Source: JBAXTE01 sp963556065
Lineage (GTDB): Bacteria > Bacteroidota > Bacteroidia > Bacteroidales > WCHB1-69
Reading direction: 5' to 3'
Assembly: GCA_963556065.3 (NCBI GenBank)
Contig: CAUVYH020000018.1
Coordinates: forward strand, 70,774 to 134,773
Length of the DNA: 64,000 nt
Program-made: the position numbers and the translations under genes
Shown: positions 9,160 to 19,100 of the stretch, piece by piece
Layout of the letters: each line of letters begins with the position of its first letter
Numbering within the stretch: the stretch's first letter is position 1
The notes under the pieces: model-generated
The model's database searches: none
Told to the model about the DNA's origin: nothing
What the model saw: the letters and a program-made list of their open reading frames with translations, nothing else

Positions 9160-12100
9160 ATGAAAAAGTTAAGAATTAAGTTTTTAATGCTTGTGCTTTT
9201 ATTAAGCATTAAAAGCATAGCTTATTGTGTTGTTGCGTATCCATATCCATTTCAGTTTAAACAACCGGACGGATTAATGATCACGATCCAGTTAAAAGGA
9301 GATGAAATGGTGCATTGGGCTGAAACGATAGATGGTTATACGTTGTTGAATAACGGAAAAAATGGATGGGAATACGCCGTTCGGAATGCAAATGGAAGTA
9401 TTAGCTCTTCCGGAGTTTTAGCCCATGAAGTTGGCACAAGATCAATCTCTGAGAAAAAACTGATTGCAAAAACAAGCAAGAAGTTGCGGTTTAGCACTCA
9501 ACAGGTCGCTATGCTAAAATCAGCATGGAATATTCATGCAAAAGGCGGGAATACTCCATCAAAAGCATTTACACCCTATGGTACTAGAAAACTTGTAATG
9601 ATACTAATCGGCTTTCCCGACAAGCCTTTTTCATATAGTAAAACCGATTTTGAGAACCTAATGAACCAAACAGGCTACAACCTGAACGGAGCACAGGGAA
9701 GTGTTAAGGATTTTTTTCTGGAAACTTCTTATAATCATTTCAATGTAACCACAACTGTGGCCGGACCATATATGGCCGATAGCGCTTTGGCATATTATGG
9801 TGCTCCGAATGGATCGGCTCATGATATTAGAGCTAGAGATTTAATGACAGAAGCAATTGCAAAAGCCGATCCTGATTTGAACTATGCTGATTTTGACAAT
9901 GATGGAGATGGAAGTGTGGATGGTGTCTATATTGTTTATGCCGGATATGGAGAAGCCACTAGTGGGGATGTGAATACAATTTGGCCTCATGCATCTTCAA
10001 TCCCAACTCAAATTCTTGATGGTGTATCTGTTGCAAGGTATTCCTGTTCCAATGAATTGCTAGGTAGTAGTGGTACGAGCATAACGACAATAGGAGTAAT
10101 TTGTCACGAATTTGGCCATGTATGCGGAGCTCCCGACTATTATGATACCGATTATGAAACAAATGGACAGTATGATGGAGCCGGTAAGTGGGACGTAATG
10201 TCAACCGGCGTTTATAATGGTACTCCATCCGGTTGCAAACCTGCTCACATGGTACCGATAGACAAAATCCGATTCAATTGGGTTACTCCAATTTTGTTGT
10301 CTGCCGATGCATCCGTCTCAGTCAGCGACATAACTACAAATCCAGTTATTTACAGATACAATACCACCACCGATAATGAGTATTTTTTAATAGAAAACCG
10401 ACAGAAAACAGGCTTTAACAGCTATGTTTCAGGACATGGAATGATTATTTATCATGTGGACGGAAACTTTATCTCCACGGCAGGGAATGCCATTAATGTA
10501 AGTTCACACCAAGGAATGTATCCTGTTGCTGCAAATTCAACCACGTCTAACGGAGTTGCTGTTTCTCCTTCAAATATAGGAAGCTCCGGATGCCCATGGC
10601 CCGGCACAACCAACAAAACAACCTTTGATGATGCCACCACTCCCAATTCAAAGTCTTGGGCCGGAAACAATACAAATGCATCATTGACGAATATTGCCGA
10701 GGTTGGAGGTGTAGTCTCCTTCTGCTATAAAAGTTGTCCGGACATCAATCCGGCCTATAATTTCACCGCTGTTGCCGACAATGGTTCGCAAATCAATCTC
10801 TCTTGGCTTAAAAATGAAGTAAATAATGATGTGATCATCGCTTTCAACACCAGCAATACCTTTGGGGATCCTCTTAATGGAACAACTTACAATGTAAATG
10901 ATATTTTATCCGGTGGAGGTACAATTATCTATAAAGGACCTGCTTCTGCATACAATCATACCGGACTGTCTCCAACTACGGATTATTTTTATCGAATTTG
11001 GTCGGTGAATAGCACTCCAAACTATTCGGCAGGGACTACTACATCAGCACAAACGCTATGTGCATCTTTGGCTGTTTTACCCTATGATGAAGGGTTTGAA
11101 GGCGGTGCCATACCAAGCTGCTGGACTCAGGTTACAGAAAAAGGAAGTAATCTTTGGAGTATCCAGACTTCCGGTATAAATTCTCATCCTGCTACTCCTC
11201 ATAGCGGGGCAAAGCTGATACGATGCAATACGCTTGTTGGAGGTGCAGAATACATAACAAAACTTATCACCGCTCCAATAGATTTATCAGGAAGCACTAA
11301 CCCTGTATTAAAGTTTTGGCATACGCAACAATCGTGGGATGGAAGTCAGGATATGCTAAAGGTTTATTACCGTACTTCGGCAACAGATTCGTGGAAACTA
11401 TTAACCCAATATACGTCCTCTATTTCCGACTGGACTTTAGAAACGATTGCACTGCCAGATGCATCGGCAAATTATTTTATTGCTTTCGAAGCGACGGCTA
11501 AAACCGGCTACGGTGTTTGTATCGATAATATCGACATCAGATCCGAAGATTGCGTATCCGGATTGTGGCTTGGCACAGTCAGCAGCAATTGGTTTGATCC
11601 GCAAAACTGGTGTGGTAATATTCCAGGAATTGCGTCGAATGTCACCATCCCTTCCGGCACCCCATTTAGTCCTATCATTAATGCAACTGGAGCTGTTTGT
11701 CGCAACATCACCATAGATAACGGCACAACCGTTGCAATGGATGCGACCACGGCTTACACTCTTTCCGTTTCGGGAGATTGGATCAATAATGGTACTTTCA
11801 CCGCTGGAATAGGTACAGTAAAATTTAATGGAACAAACAATTTACAAACAATTTCCGGAACATCTACCACTACTTTTAATATATTGGAAGTTGCTAAAGG
11901 ATCTGTGGACAGAATTCTTGAAGCAACTTCTTTAATTGCTTTATCCGCAACAACGAATCCTCTGAAACTAACCAGTGGAACATTTAAGCTATCCAGTAAT
12001 TCAACCCTTACTCCTTTCACAACCAGCCCCACTATTCAATCGAGTCAAGGCATCTGGAACAACGGAGGAACGATTATCTCTTCGGCAAGAACATGGTATC

Positions 12101-13938
12101 TAGCCGGTCAATTTACAAACTCATCAGGAACAACCAGTATTAATAATTTATATTTTTATACTGCAACCGGAAGTATCAATATAATCGGAGGGAATGTAAA
12201 TATTTCAAATTATATAGCTCCATATTTAACAGGAACAACTGTCTATACTCAATCCGGTGGTATGGTGAATATTTCATCAGCAGCTGCAGCACCTCCTTTT
12301 GATCTTACATCCGGTTGTACCTTTAATATGAGCGGTGGATCTATTGTTATCCAAAAAGCATCGGCAGCAGGAGCTTTATATGATTATCGAAACCTTGCAT
12401 CAACCTATAACGTTACCGGTGGTACGTTGCAAATCGGGAATGCGTCCACTACCGGCAGCCCGACCATTCGTATCAATACTACTGTTCCGATATATAACCT
12501 TGTAGTGAACGCAACGGGTACACCCAAAGCTCAGTTTGTAGCAAACAGTCCTAGTGTTAAAAATGATCTCAATATTGCGGCAGGGACGACTTTGTTGGGA
12601 AACAATCTGAACTTTTCAGTTGGAGGAAATTGGAATAATTCGGGGGTGTTCACGCCCGGAATCGGAATCGTTACATTCAACGGCAGTGTCAATCAAACGG
12701 TAGCTTCGGGCAGTAACAACTTTTACGGCATTGAAATAAATAACGCCAACGGATTGACGGCATCGGAAAATCTTAACATCAGCAACTCTTTAACCCTAAC
12801 TGCAGGAGATGTTAATATGGGAATCTATACACTTACTTTAGGCACCTCCGCTTCAGCTGTTGGAACGCTAAATTATTCGGCTGGCAGCGTAATTGGGAAG
12901 ATGAAACGCTGGTTTGGAAATTCAACCAATTCGGGGAATACTGGGTTGTTTCCACTTAAATTTGGCGCCAACTACCGACCGGTTTTGGTCGAATACACCA
13001 CTGCTCCAACAGCGGGAGGCTCACTTACTGCCGAGTTTAAAACGGCTCCATTAACGTTGACATTGCCTGCTACTACCACAATTCCGGCTCATGGAGCCTG
13101 TACCGGCGATTTCAACATTTCATCGCTTAGCTCAGACGGATATTGGCGTGTAGATCCGCTGGACGGGTTAACCGGAGGAACATACAATATCACACTAACC
13201 GGAACCGGATTCGAATCAATCAACAATTTATGTGAATTAGCAGCTTTAAAGGGAACTAACGGTGCAAATTGGGCTACTGTTGGAACTCCGGCAGAGCCAT
13301 CAGGAAGGACAGGTGCACCTGTTGTTCAATGTATTGGTGCTACCGGTTGGAGTACATGGGGTATTGGAAGAGGTTCATCGAATCTGCCTGTTGAACTTAT
13401 CGGTTTTTCTGCAAAATGCAAGTCGGACAGGGTTGAGATTCAATGGCAGACAGCTTCTGAAAGCAATAATGACTATTTTGAACTTCAATGCAGTTTTGAT
13501 GCTGTAAACTGGACTGTGATTAAAAAAGTAAAGGGAGCCGGAAACAGCAACTCACTCTTGACCTATACCGTTGAAGATTTATTGCTAAAAAACACCAATG
13601 TGTATTATCGGTTAAAACAAGTGGACTTTGACGGAGCGTATTCAGTCTCTCAAATAATCAGTAAAAATTGCAATCCCGATTTTAACGGACAAGATATAAA
13701 TATCTATCCAAATCCGGTGAATTCAACGTTGAAGATAACATTTGAGAACAATGTAAAAACATACCAAGCTGTAAAAATTTCAACTATTTTGGGAAACAAT
13801 ATTTATGAATCCCCAATTCAATTATTGGATAGCGAGGATGAATTATCAATAGATGTCTCCGGTTTTGCAAAAGGAACCTATTTTGTTCAACTAATCGGAA
13901 CGGATAGACAGATTTCAAAAAAAATAGTTGTGAATTAA
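9160..13938 (+). CDS. Secreted M6 family metalloprotease with T9SS type A sorting domain
   Basis: A 1,592-residue protein with a signal peptide (about 1-24). The M6 (immune-inhibitor-A-like) domain covers about 90-530, with the zinc motif HEFGHVCGAPD; His316, Glu317 and His320 are the catalytic site and Asp326 follows as in this family. An Fn3-like segment follows (about 535-650), then a jelly-roll adhesin-like domain opening YDEGFEGG (about 645-790). Long beta-repeat material runs to about 1400, then the LPVELIGFSA linker common before T9SS domains. The end (NIYPNPVN onward, about 1513-1592) is a type A sorting domain. A surface or secreted protease is the likely role. The gene stands alone between a palindrome and a terminator. 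Confidence 0.92.
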   Translation: MKKLRIKFLMLVLLLSIKSIAYCVVAYPYPFQFKQPDGLMITIQLKGDEMVHWAETIDGYTLLNNGKNGWEYAVRNANGSISSSGVLAHEVGTRSISEKKLIAKTSKKLRFSTQQVAMLKSAWNIHAKGGNTPSKAFTPYGTRKLVMILIGFPDKPFSYSKTDFENLMNQTGYNLNGAQGSVKDFFLETSYNHFNVTTTVAGPYMADSALAYYGAPNGSAHDIRARDLMTEAIAKADPDLNYADFDNDGDGSVDGVYIVYAGYGEATSGDVNTIWPHASSIPTQILDGVSVARYSCSNELLGSSGTSITTIGVICHEFGHVCGAPDYYDTDYETNGQYDGAGKWDVMSTGVYNGTPSGCKPAHMVPIDKIRFNWVTPILLSADASVSVSDITTNPVIYRYNTTTDNEYFLIENRQKTGFNSYVSGHGMIIYHVDGNFISTAGNAINVSSHQGMYPVAANSTTSNGVAVSPSNIGSSGCPWPGTTNKTTFDDATTPNSKSWAGNNTNASLTNIAEVGGVVSFCYKSCPDINPAYNFTAVADNGSQINLSWLKNEVNNDVIIAFNTSNTFGDPLNGTTYNVNDILSGGGTIIYKGPASAYNHTGLSPTTDYFYRIWSVNSTPNYSAGTTTSAQTLCASLAVLPYDEGFEGGAIPSCWTQVTEKGSNLWSIQTSGINSHPATPHSGAKLIRCNTLVGGAEYITKLITAPIDLSGSTNPVLKFWHTQQSWDGSQDMLKVYYRTSATDSWKLLTQYTSSISDWTLETIALPDASANYFIAFEATAKTGYGVCIDNIDIRSEDCVSGLWLGTVSSNWFDPQNWCGNIPGIASNVTIPSGTPFSPIINATGAVCRNITIDNGTTVAMDATTAYTLSVSGDWINNGTFTAGIGTVKFNGTNNLQTISGTSTTTFNILEVAKGSVDRILEATSLIALSATTNPLKLTSGTFKLSSNSTLTPFTTSPTIQSSQGIWNNGGTIISSARTWYLAGQFTNSSGTTSINNLYFYTATGSINIIGGNVNISNYIAPYLTGTTVYTQSGGMVNISSAAAAPPFDLTSGCTFNMSGGSIVIQKASAAGALYDYRNLASTYNVTGGTLQIGNASTTGSPTIRINTTVPIYNLVVNATGTPKAQFVANSPSVKNDLNIAAGTTLLGNNLNFSVGGNWNNSGVFTPGIGIVTFNGSVNQTVASGSNNFYGIEINNANGLTASENLNISNSLTLTAGDVNMGIYTLTLGTSASAVGTLNYSAGSVIGKMKRWFGNSTNSGNTGLFPLKFGANYRPVLVEYTTAPTAGGSLTAEFKTAPLTLTLPATTTIPAHGACTGDFNISSLSSDGYWRVDPLDGLTGGTYNITLTGTGFESINNLCELAALKGTNGANWATVGTPAEPSGRTGAPVVQCIGATGWSTWGIGRGSSNLPVELIGFSAKCKSDRVEIQWQTASESNNDYFELQCSFDAVNWTVIKKVKGAGNSNSLLTYTVEDLLLKNTNVYYRLKQVDFDGAYSVSQIISKNCNPDFNGQDINIYPNPVNSTLKITFENNVKTYQAVKISTILGNNIYESPIQLLDSEDELSIDVSGFAKGTYFVQLIGTDRQISKKIVVN

Positions 13939-13959
13939 GTTTTATTTTTTCATCAAACT

Positions 13960-14000
13960 AAAGAGAGGGGGAAGCCTGTGGCATTTTCCCTCTCTTTTTC
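13960..14000 (+). terminator. Hairpin terminator after the M6 protease gene
   Basis: The arms AAAGAGAGGG and CCCTCTCTTT enclose a loop of about 17 bases and are followed by T-rich sequence, 22 bp after the stop codon. Confidence 0.75.
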
Positions 14001-14115
14001 TATTGATCATAATGTGAAATGTGAAACAAAGATAGAAAATCCGACAGATTGAAATTTTGTTCAAAAGTAATTGGGTTTATGGATTGTGATAGTTAATTTG
14101 TAAAATAAAAGTTTG

Positions 14116-14123
14116 TAGATTTG
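14116..14123 (+). promoter_or_regulatory. Bacteroidota -7 promoter element upstream of the DUF2971 gene
   Basis: TAGATTTG fits the TAnnTTTG consensus. A TTG at 14098-14100 could be the -33 box, though the 15-base spacing is short. It lies 78 bp before the start codon. Confidence 0.45.
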
Positions 14124-14201
14124 CTTAATGGAAAGCTGATGAATTACATAAAGAAAAGAACAATACACTTAACATTGTAAGTCATACTAAATATTTATTG
14201 C

Positions 14202-14987
14202 ATGAATAATATTGAATTTGAAGAACTTGAAGAGAAAGAAGAACTAAAATTAGTTGAAGGTGATTTTTTATGGAAGTATATGGATTTGCATAAATTTTTA
14301 TCTCTATTAATTAACAAAAAGCTATTTTTTACGAGACTTGACAATTTTGAGGATCCTTTCGAAGGGATAAATATCGAGTTAATTAGAAGATTACATTATT
14401 TAGAAAGCATGCTAAAAAGTGATAACCCAATACCAGGCACCCCAACTATTAAAATTGTAAATGAGATAAGAAAAATCCAAAAGAAAATTAAAGAAGATCA
14501 ACAACAACAATTTGTTAATAGTTGGGTCCATTTTAATAGAGAATCAATTGGCATGTGGAAAATCTATTCTAATAAAGACAGTATTGCCATTAAAGTTGAT
14601 GGAAAGAAACTTATTGACTATATAAAGAATAGTATTAAATTTCAATCTTATTCAAAAGTTGAAATGAAGTTGATGTGCGGACATGTAAAATATCAAAAAT
14701 TGAATCCTTATTGTTTTGATTTAAATAGATCCAATAAATTTTATCCAATTGCTTTAAATAAAGAGATTTCTTTCGATTTTGAAAAAGAATATAGGTTTTT
14801 TATTATTAGAAATGGAGGTGAAGTTTTGCCATTTTATAAATTTGATATATCTTCATATTTTTTTGATATTATTGAGGTAATTTGTCATCCTGAAATGGAA
14901 GATTGGAAATTTGATAATATAGTTGATATTTGCAGTCAATATAAAATAAAAAAACCAAGAAAATCAGAAATTAAGATCAATAAATGA
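14202..14987 (+). CDS. DUF2971 family protein
   Basis: A 261-residue, AT-rich, Lys/Ile-rich protein without signal peptide or membrane segment. The order of motifs fits DUF2971: an N-terminal LWKYMDLHKFLSLL, then FFTRLDNFEDPFEG (the usual N/D-DPFE core), then SWVHFNRESIGMWKIYSNKD in the middle. The function of the family is unknown; members often sit in accessory regions. Its stop overlaps the start of the AlkD-like gene by four bases (ATGA at 14984-14987), so the two are translationally coupled. Codon use is visibly more AT-rich than in the AlkD partner, which hints at separate origins. Confidence 0.7.
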   Translation: MNNIEFEELEEKEELKLVEGDFLWKYMDLHKFLSLLINKKLFFTRLDNFEDPFEGINIELIRRLHYLESMLKSDNPIPGTPTIKIVNEIRKIQKKIKEDQQQQFVNSWVHFNRESIGMWKIYSNKDSIAIKVDGKKLIDYIKNSIKFQSYSKVEMKLMCGHVKYQKLNPYCFDLNRSNKFYPIALNKEISFDFEKEYRFFIIRNGGEVLPFYKFDISSYFFDIIEVICHPEMEDWKFDNIVDICSQYKIKKPRKSEIKINK

Positions 14988-15694
14988 AAGAAATTATCCA
15001 AAGCATCCGTCAGCAACTACTAGAGGCATCGGACGAGAAGACCAAACTATCGGGACTCCGTTTTTTTAAGGAGAAGGTCGAGTTGTATGGAGTGGCAAGT
15101 GCCGTGGTGGGAAAAATCGCCAAGGCTAATTTCGATAAAATCAAAGGCGAATCCAAGGAATCGATTCTCGGGATGTGTGAACAGCTTTGGCAATCGGGAT
15201 ATATGGAAGAATCGTTTATCGCTTGTAACTGGTCGTACGAACTACATAAAAAGTTTGCCGTTGAGGATCTGGTTTGGATGGAAAAATGGGTCGGCCAATA
15301 CCTCAACAACTGGGCTTCGTGCGATACGTTGTGCAATCATACAGTGGGGAGTTATATCGAGATGTTTCCCGATCGGATTTCGGTGTTAAAAAAGTGGGCG
15401 ACCTCTCCCAACCGTTGGATGCGTCGAGCAGCAGCGGTCTCGCTGATCATTCCCGCACGGAAAGGCCTTTTTCTGAAAGATGTTTTCGAAATTGCGGATA
15501 TTCTGCTATTGGACACCGACGACATGGTGCAAAAAGGATACGGCTGGATGCTAAAATCGGCCACAAAATGTTACGAGCGTGAAGTTTTCGATTATGTGAT
15601 GGCACACAAAAAGGTGATGCCCCGGACTGCGTTGCGATATGCCATCGAAAAGATGCCGAAAGATCTGAAAGTAGTGGCGATGACAAAACCCTAA
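14984..15694 (+). CDS. AlkD-like DNA alkylation repair glycosylase
   Basis: A 236-residue all-helical HEAT-like-repeat protein of the DNA alkylation repair family (AlkC/AlkD). Trp110 and Asp114 in NNWASCDTLC, Arg148 in WMRRAA and Trp188 in YGWML line up almost number for number with the catalytic and DNA-contact residues known for Bacillus AlkD (Trp109, Asp113, Arg148, Trp187). It should excise positively charged N3/N7-alkyl purines without flipping the base. Translation is coupled to the DUF2971 gene by the ATGA overlap. It is clearly more GC-rich than that partner. Confidence 0.88.
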   Translation: MKEIIQSIRQQLLEASDEKTKLSGLRFFKEKVELYGVASAVVGKIAKANFDKIKGESKESILGMCEQLWQSGYMEESFIACNWSYELHKKFAVEDLVWMEKWVGQYLNNWASCDTLCNHTVGSYIEMFPDRISVLKKWATSPNRWMRRAAAVSLIIPARKGLFLKDVFEIADILLLDTDDMVQKGYGWMLKSATKCYEREVFDYVMAHKKVMPRTALRYAIEKMPKDLKVVAMTKP

Positions 15695-15712
15695 AAAATA
15701 GTTTGTCTCTAT

Positions 15713-15985
15713 TTAATCATTTTCATCCTCTTTTTCCACTTCTTTTGAAAGTAGTTTTCCATTGACATCAAATACCAATTCAAACTCTTCTTTACCTTGT
15801 TCTGCGTCCATTTCGTATGTTACCACCCCATTAACCTCCACCTTTTCAATCTCATCTAAAGAATCGGTTTTCAACGTATTTTGAACGGCCTGAGGCAAAT
15901 CCTGTTTGTTCATTTCATTTTCCACTTCCCAAACAATTCCATTCTCATAAATCAGCACAAAAGTCTTAACAATTCCTTGGGGCAC
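15713..15985 (-). CDS. Short PepSY-like domain protein, probably truncated at its N-terminus
   Basis: About 90 residues from a GTG at 15985, with an in-frame TAG only a few codons upstream. The pattern VPQGIVKTF, then IVWEVENEM, VNGVVTYEMD and FELVFDVNGKLLSKE resembles the PepSY-like fold found in small Bacteroidota exported proteins, which normally have a signal peptide. No signal peptide is present in any upstream frame, so this is either a remnant or a degraded copy. It converges on the AlkD-like gene 18 bp away. The 200 bp upstream (15986-16185) hold only the terminator of the next gene. Confidence 0.45.
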   Translation of the reverse strand: MPQGIVKTFVLIYENGIVWEVENEMNKQDLPQAVQNTLKTDSLDEIEKVEVNGVVTYEMDAEQGKEEFELVFDVNGKLLSKEVEKEDEND

Positions 15986-16133
15986 CGCGGTTTTCTTTCC
16001 CTATTTAATGATCTTTTTTTTTCTTTTATTCCGCTTCCCAACAAATGCTCTTGCCATTCACCAAGGCTTCTTATAAGCCCAGCACATATAATTCTCTCCA
16101 CTAAAAAAGAGCCATGTTTTGCTTGATGTACAA

Positions 16134-16167
16134 AAAAAGAGGCTGTCTTTTCAGCCAGCCTCTTTTT
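16134..16167 (-). terminator. Hairpin terminator of the giant T9SS cargo gene
   Basis: Twelve-base arms (AAAAAGAGGCTG and CAGCCTCTTTTT) flank a 10-base loop, with a T tract on the minus-strand transcript. It lies just after the stop of the leftward gene. Confidence 0.8.
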
Positions 16168-16185
16168 ATTGTATAAAACAGATGT

Positions 16186-19100
16186 TTATCTAACGATATT
16201 CATCTTTTTAACGAGTCGTTTGTCTTTGTATTCTACCCAGTAATAATAGATACCGGGAGCAAAGTTAACGGTGTTGAGTTCTACTTTGTTAACGCCAAAT
16301 GTTGCAGAGACTTCTTTTACATAAAGCTCTTCACCTAGCAAGTCTGTGACTTTAAACAAAATCTTACCTGACTGAGGCATATTAAAGCTAATTGATGTAT
16401 TATTAGAAGCCGGGTTCGGCACATTTTGCGATAGCGTAAACTGAGATGCGTCATAATTGTTGATTCCATCGGTTGTATCAGGGAATGCAGTAACGTTTCT
16501 ACAGCTCCTATTGTTAGTAGTATCGGAATCGTAAAGCAGTTTTGTGTAAACACACAAGTAATGCATACGAGGAGTAGGAACAGTATAAGTAGTAGTAAAT
16601 GTATAGTCAGCGTCACCACCGGCCACAATATTTCCAACGAATGTTTCAACTACTTCAGCATCTGTTCCTAGTTTAAATGCAATAGGAATTGTATCTACCG
16701 AAAGTTGTCCAAAGTTATGAATAGTTGCTTTAACCGTTACCTGTGAGTTTGTCATTACAGAATCTCCATCTGAATATGCACCGGGAGTGATAATGGTTGT
16801 TACACCAACATCCGGTAGCAGTCTGGTGAAATTGATATCATCGATTGCAATATCACCGACAGTCGTTCCTTTTTTAGCTGTGAAACGAATACGGCTGTTC
16901 TTATTGTCATTAGGAAGAACCACAACCTTTTGCAGCCAAGGATTTGTTTGTGCCGTTTGTTGCTGACCCACAAGTGAATCGACAGTAACCCAATTGTTTC
17001 CGGATCCATACTCAACAAAAAGTTTAGCATTGGTTCCCGGATTAAACATGTGGTACCAGAAAGACACTCCGTTTTGCTGTCCTGTAACACCATGGAAATT
17101 GTAACATCTTGAGGTTAATTTAGAAACATCGCCCGAAGATCCGTACCCACCATAGACATAAGCATATTTGCCTGTAGTGTTACCGTAAGTATGGTCAACT
17201 GCAGGCCCTGAAGCGGTTGCACTTAAAGTAGGTCCGGCGTTAGCCATCCATAGATATTTATTTGCAGTTGTGGAAGTAGTCGAGGATGTCCAGTCATTTG
17301 GAAATGGACCCGTTCCTACTGTAAACGACTCAAAGTCTTCGATCGCCGGAAGCGCATTTACCGGAGTAACAATAGTAAATGTATCCGTTAACAATGTGTC
17401 ATTTAACAAGTTTCCGTCACCGGCCAAGAACACCATTGCTCTAACCCTATAAGCTCCACCTGTAGAGAAGTTAGCAGCAGTCGTCACATTAACGTCTAGA
17501 GTTCCATTTACGAGAAGGATGCCCGAAGTAACTGTAGTTTGGTACTCAGCAGCATCATTAATTAACACCTGCGCTTTTACTACAAGGTTATTATTCGCAA
17601 AGTGAACTGTATCCTGACCAATGTTTGTAATTCTAACCACAATCGTTTCATTGGTATTCGGACAACTCATTGCTGTTGGGTTAAGCACAGAAACAGGCTT
17701 AAGGTCATAACGAGGCAACGCATTTAACAAGAAATGAATCGTATCGTTGTAATGCATGTTATCTCCGGTTAAGTCAACAAAAGCTGTAAAATTATTTGCA
17801 CCGGCAACTAAAGAAACAGAGGTAATAGAATCGGTAACCGAAGCCAAAGAAGCCAACGTTCCAGTCCAAGCTTGAGTAGCAACCAGTGTTCCGTTATGAA
17901 TCAATTTAACGGAAGCTGCAGTAACCGGAGTGGTTCCCAAATTCATTAAATTAACTTTAATCGGTTGGATAACACCTTCCACATTAGATGGGACAGTAGG
18001 TGCTACATAGTTTGTCAATGCAGCATCAGGATCGGTAGCACTATAAATCACTACCGTGTAATCTTCGGTTTCACCATACGAATATGTGCCGCATGCAGGG
18101 GCCGTGTCGTATTCATCCACAACAACTCTCATTCTAGTAGGACCACTTGAGGCAGTTGTTGGAATAAGAATATTTCCGGAAGCTGTAGATTGAGCATACG
18201 TTAGTCCGCTTCCCGTGGTTGAGATGCTATTTGCAGTAAACACCTCTTCAACTGCATCAAATACTCCATTGCGGTCGAAATCAATATATACCTTAGTCGT
18301 TCCTTGATATGCATAAGTGCTTCTGTTAATCTGTGTAGCCGAGAATGGATAATTTCCACCTTTTGCAACATAAGCAGGGGCTACCGATTGAGTATAATCT
18401 GCATAACTGCTAATTGCAGTTTCATTGGAATATAAAGGCCAAGCAATTCCATTATTGATACCGGCAAAAGTAACATTTCCTAAGTCCATATCATATAAGT
18501 AAGTAGCATTGGATGTACAATAAACAGGAACAGCAATAGTGCCGTAAACGGTATCGTTTGTTGCATAATTGTCGCCTGTTAAGCTTGTGTATGCTTTTAC
18601 TGAAAGTGGATTTATAAAGCTGGATAAATCTTGATTTGCAGCAAATACAAACACTGCAGTATCTAAACTATTTAAAGTGCCGGTATAAGTTTCCGTAACA
18701 GGAGTACCGGTTCCGATTTTATAGCTAACCGGGAAGTTAGAGATAGGATCAGTACCATAATTCTTAACAGTTACACTTATATGTTCCGTCGCAGTTAAAT
18801 AAGCACCTCCTAAAGGACCGTTGTAACGAATTACACCGGCATCCTGAGCAGGAACACCACTCACACTGACTGTAATTTGTTTTAATGGACTAGGACAAGA
18901 AATGTTAATACCTGAGAAACGTGCGTTGGGTCTTGAAGAAGACATTGTTCCACTTAATCCTTCAGGAAACGACCCGTCTTGGTATGCATATTTAGCTGCA
19001 TTCGCAATAGCGGTCGAAGTCCAACTAGGACTGGGATTTCCGCTAAATGAGCCTTCTCTGTTTTCCCAATACATCATTAAACTACCACTGCCATCATAAG

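Noticed and set aside
15010..15686. Several open frames of 70-108 codons overlapping the AlkD-like gene on both strands
   Set aside because: They overlap a complete gene with all catalytic residues and show no family features.
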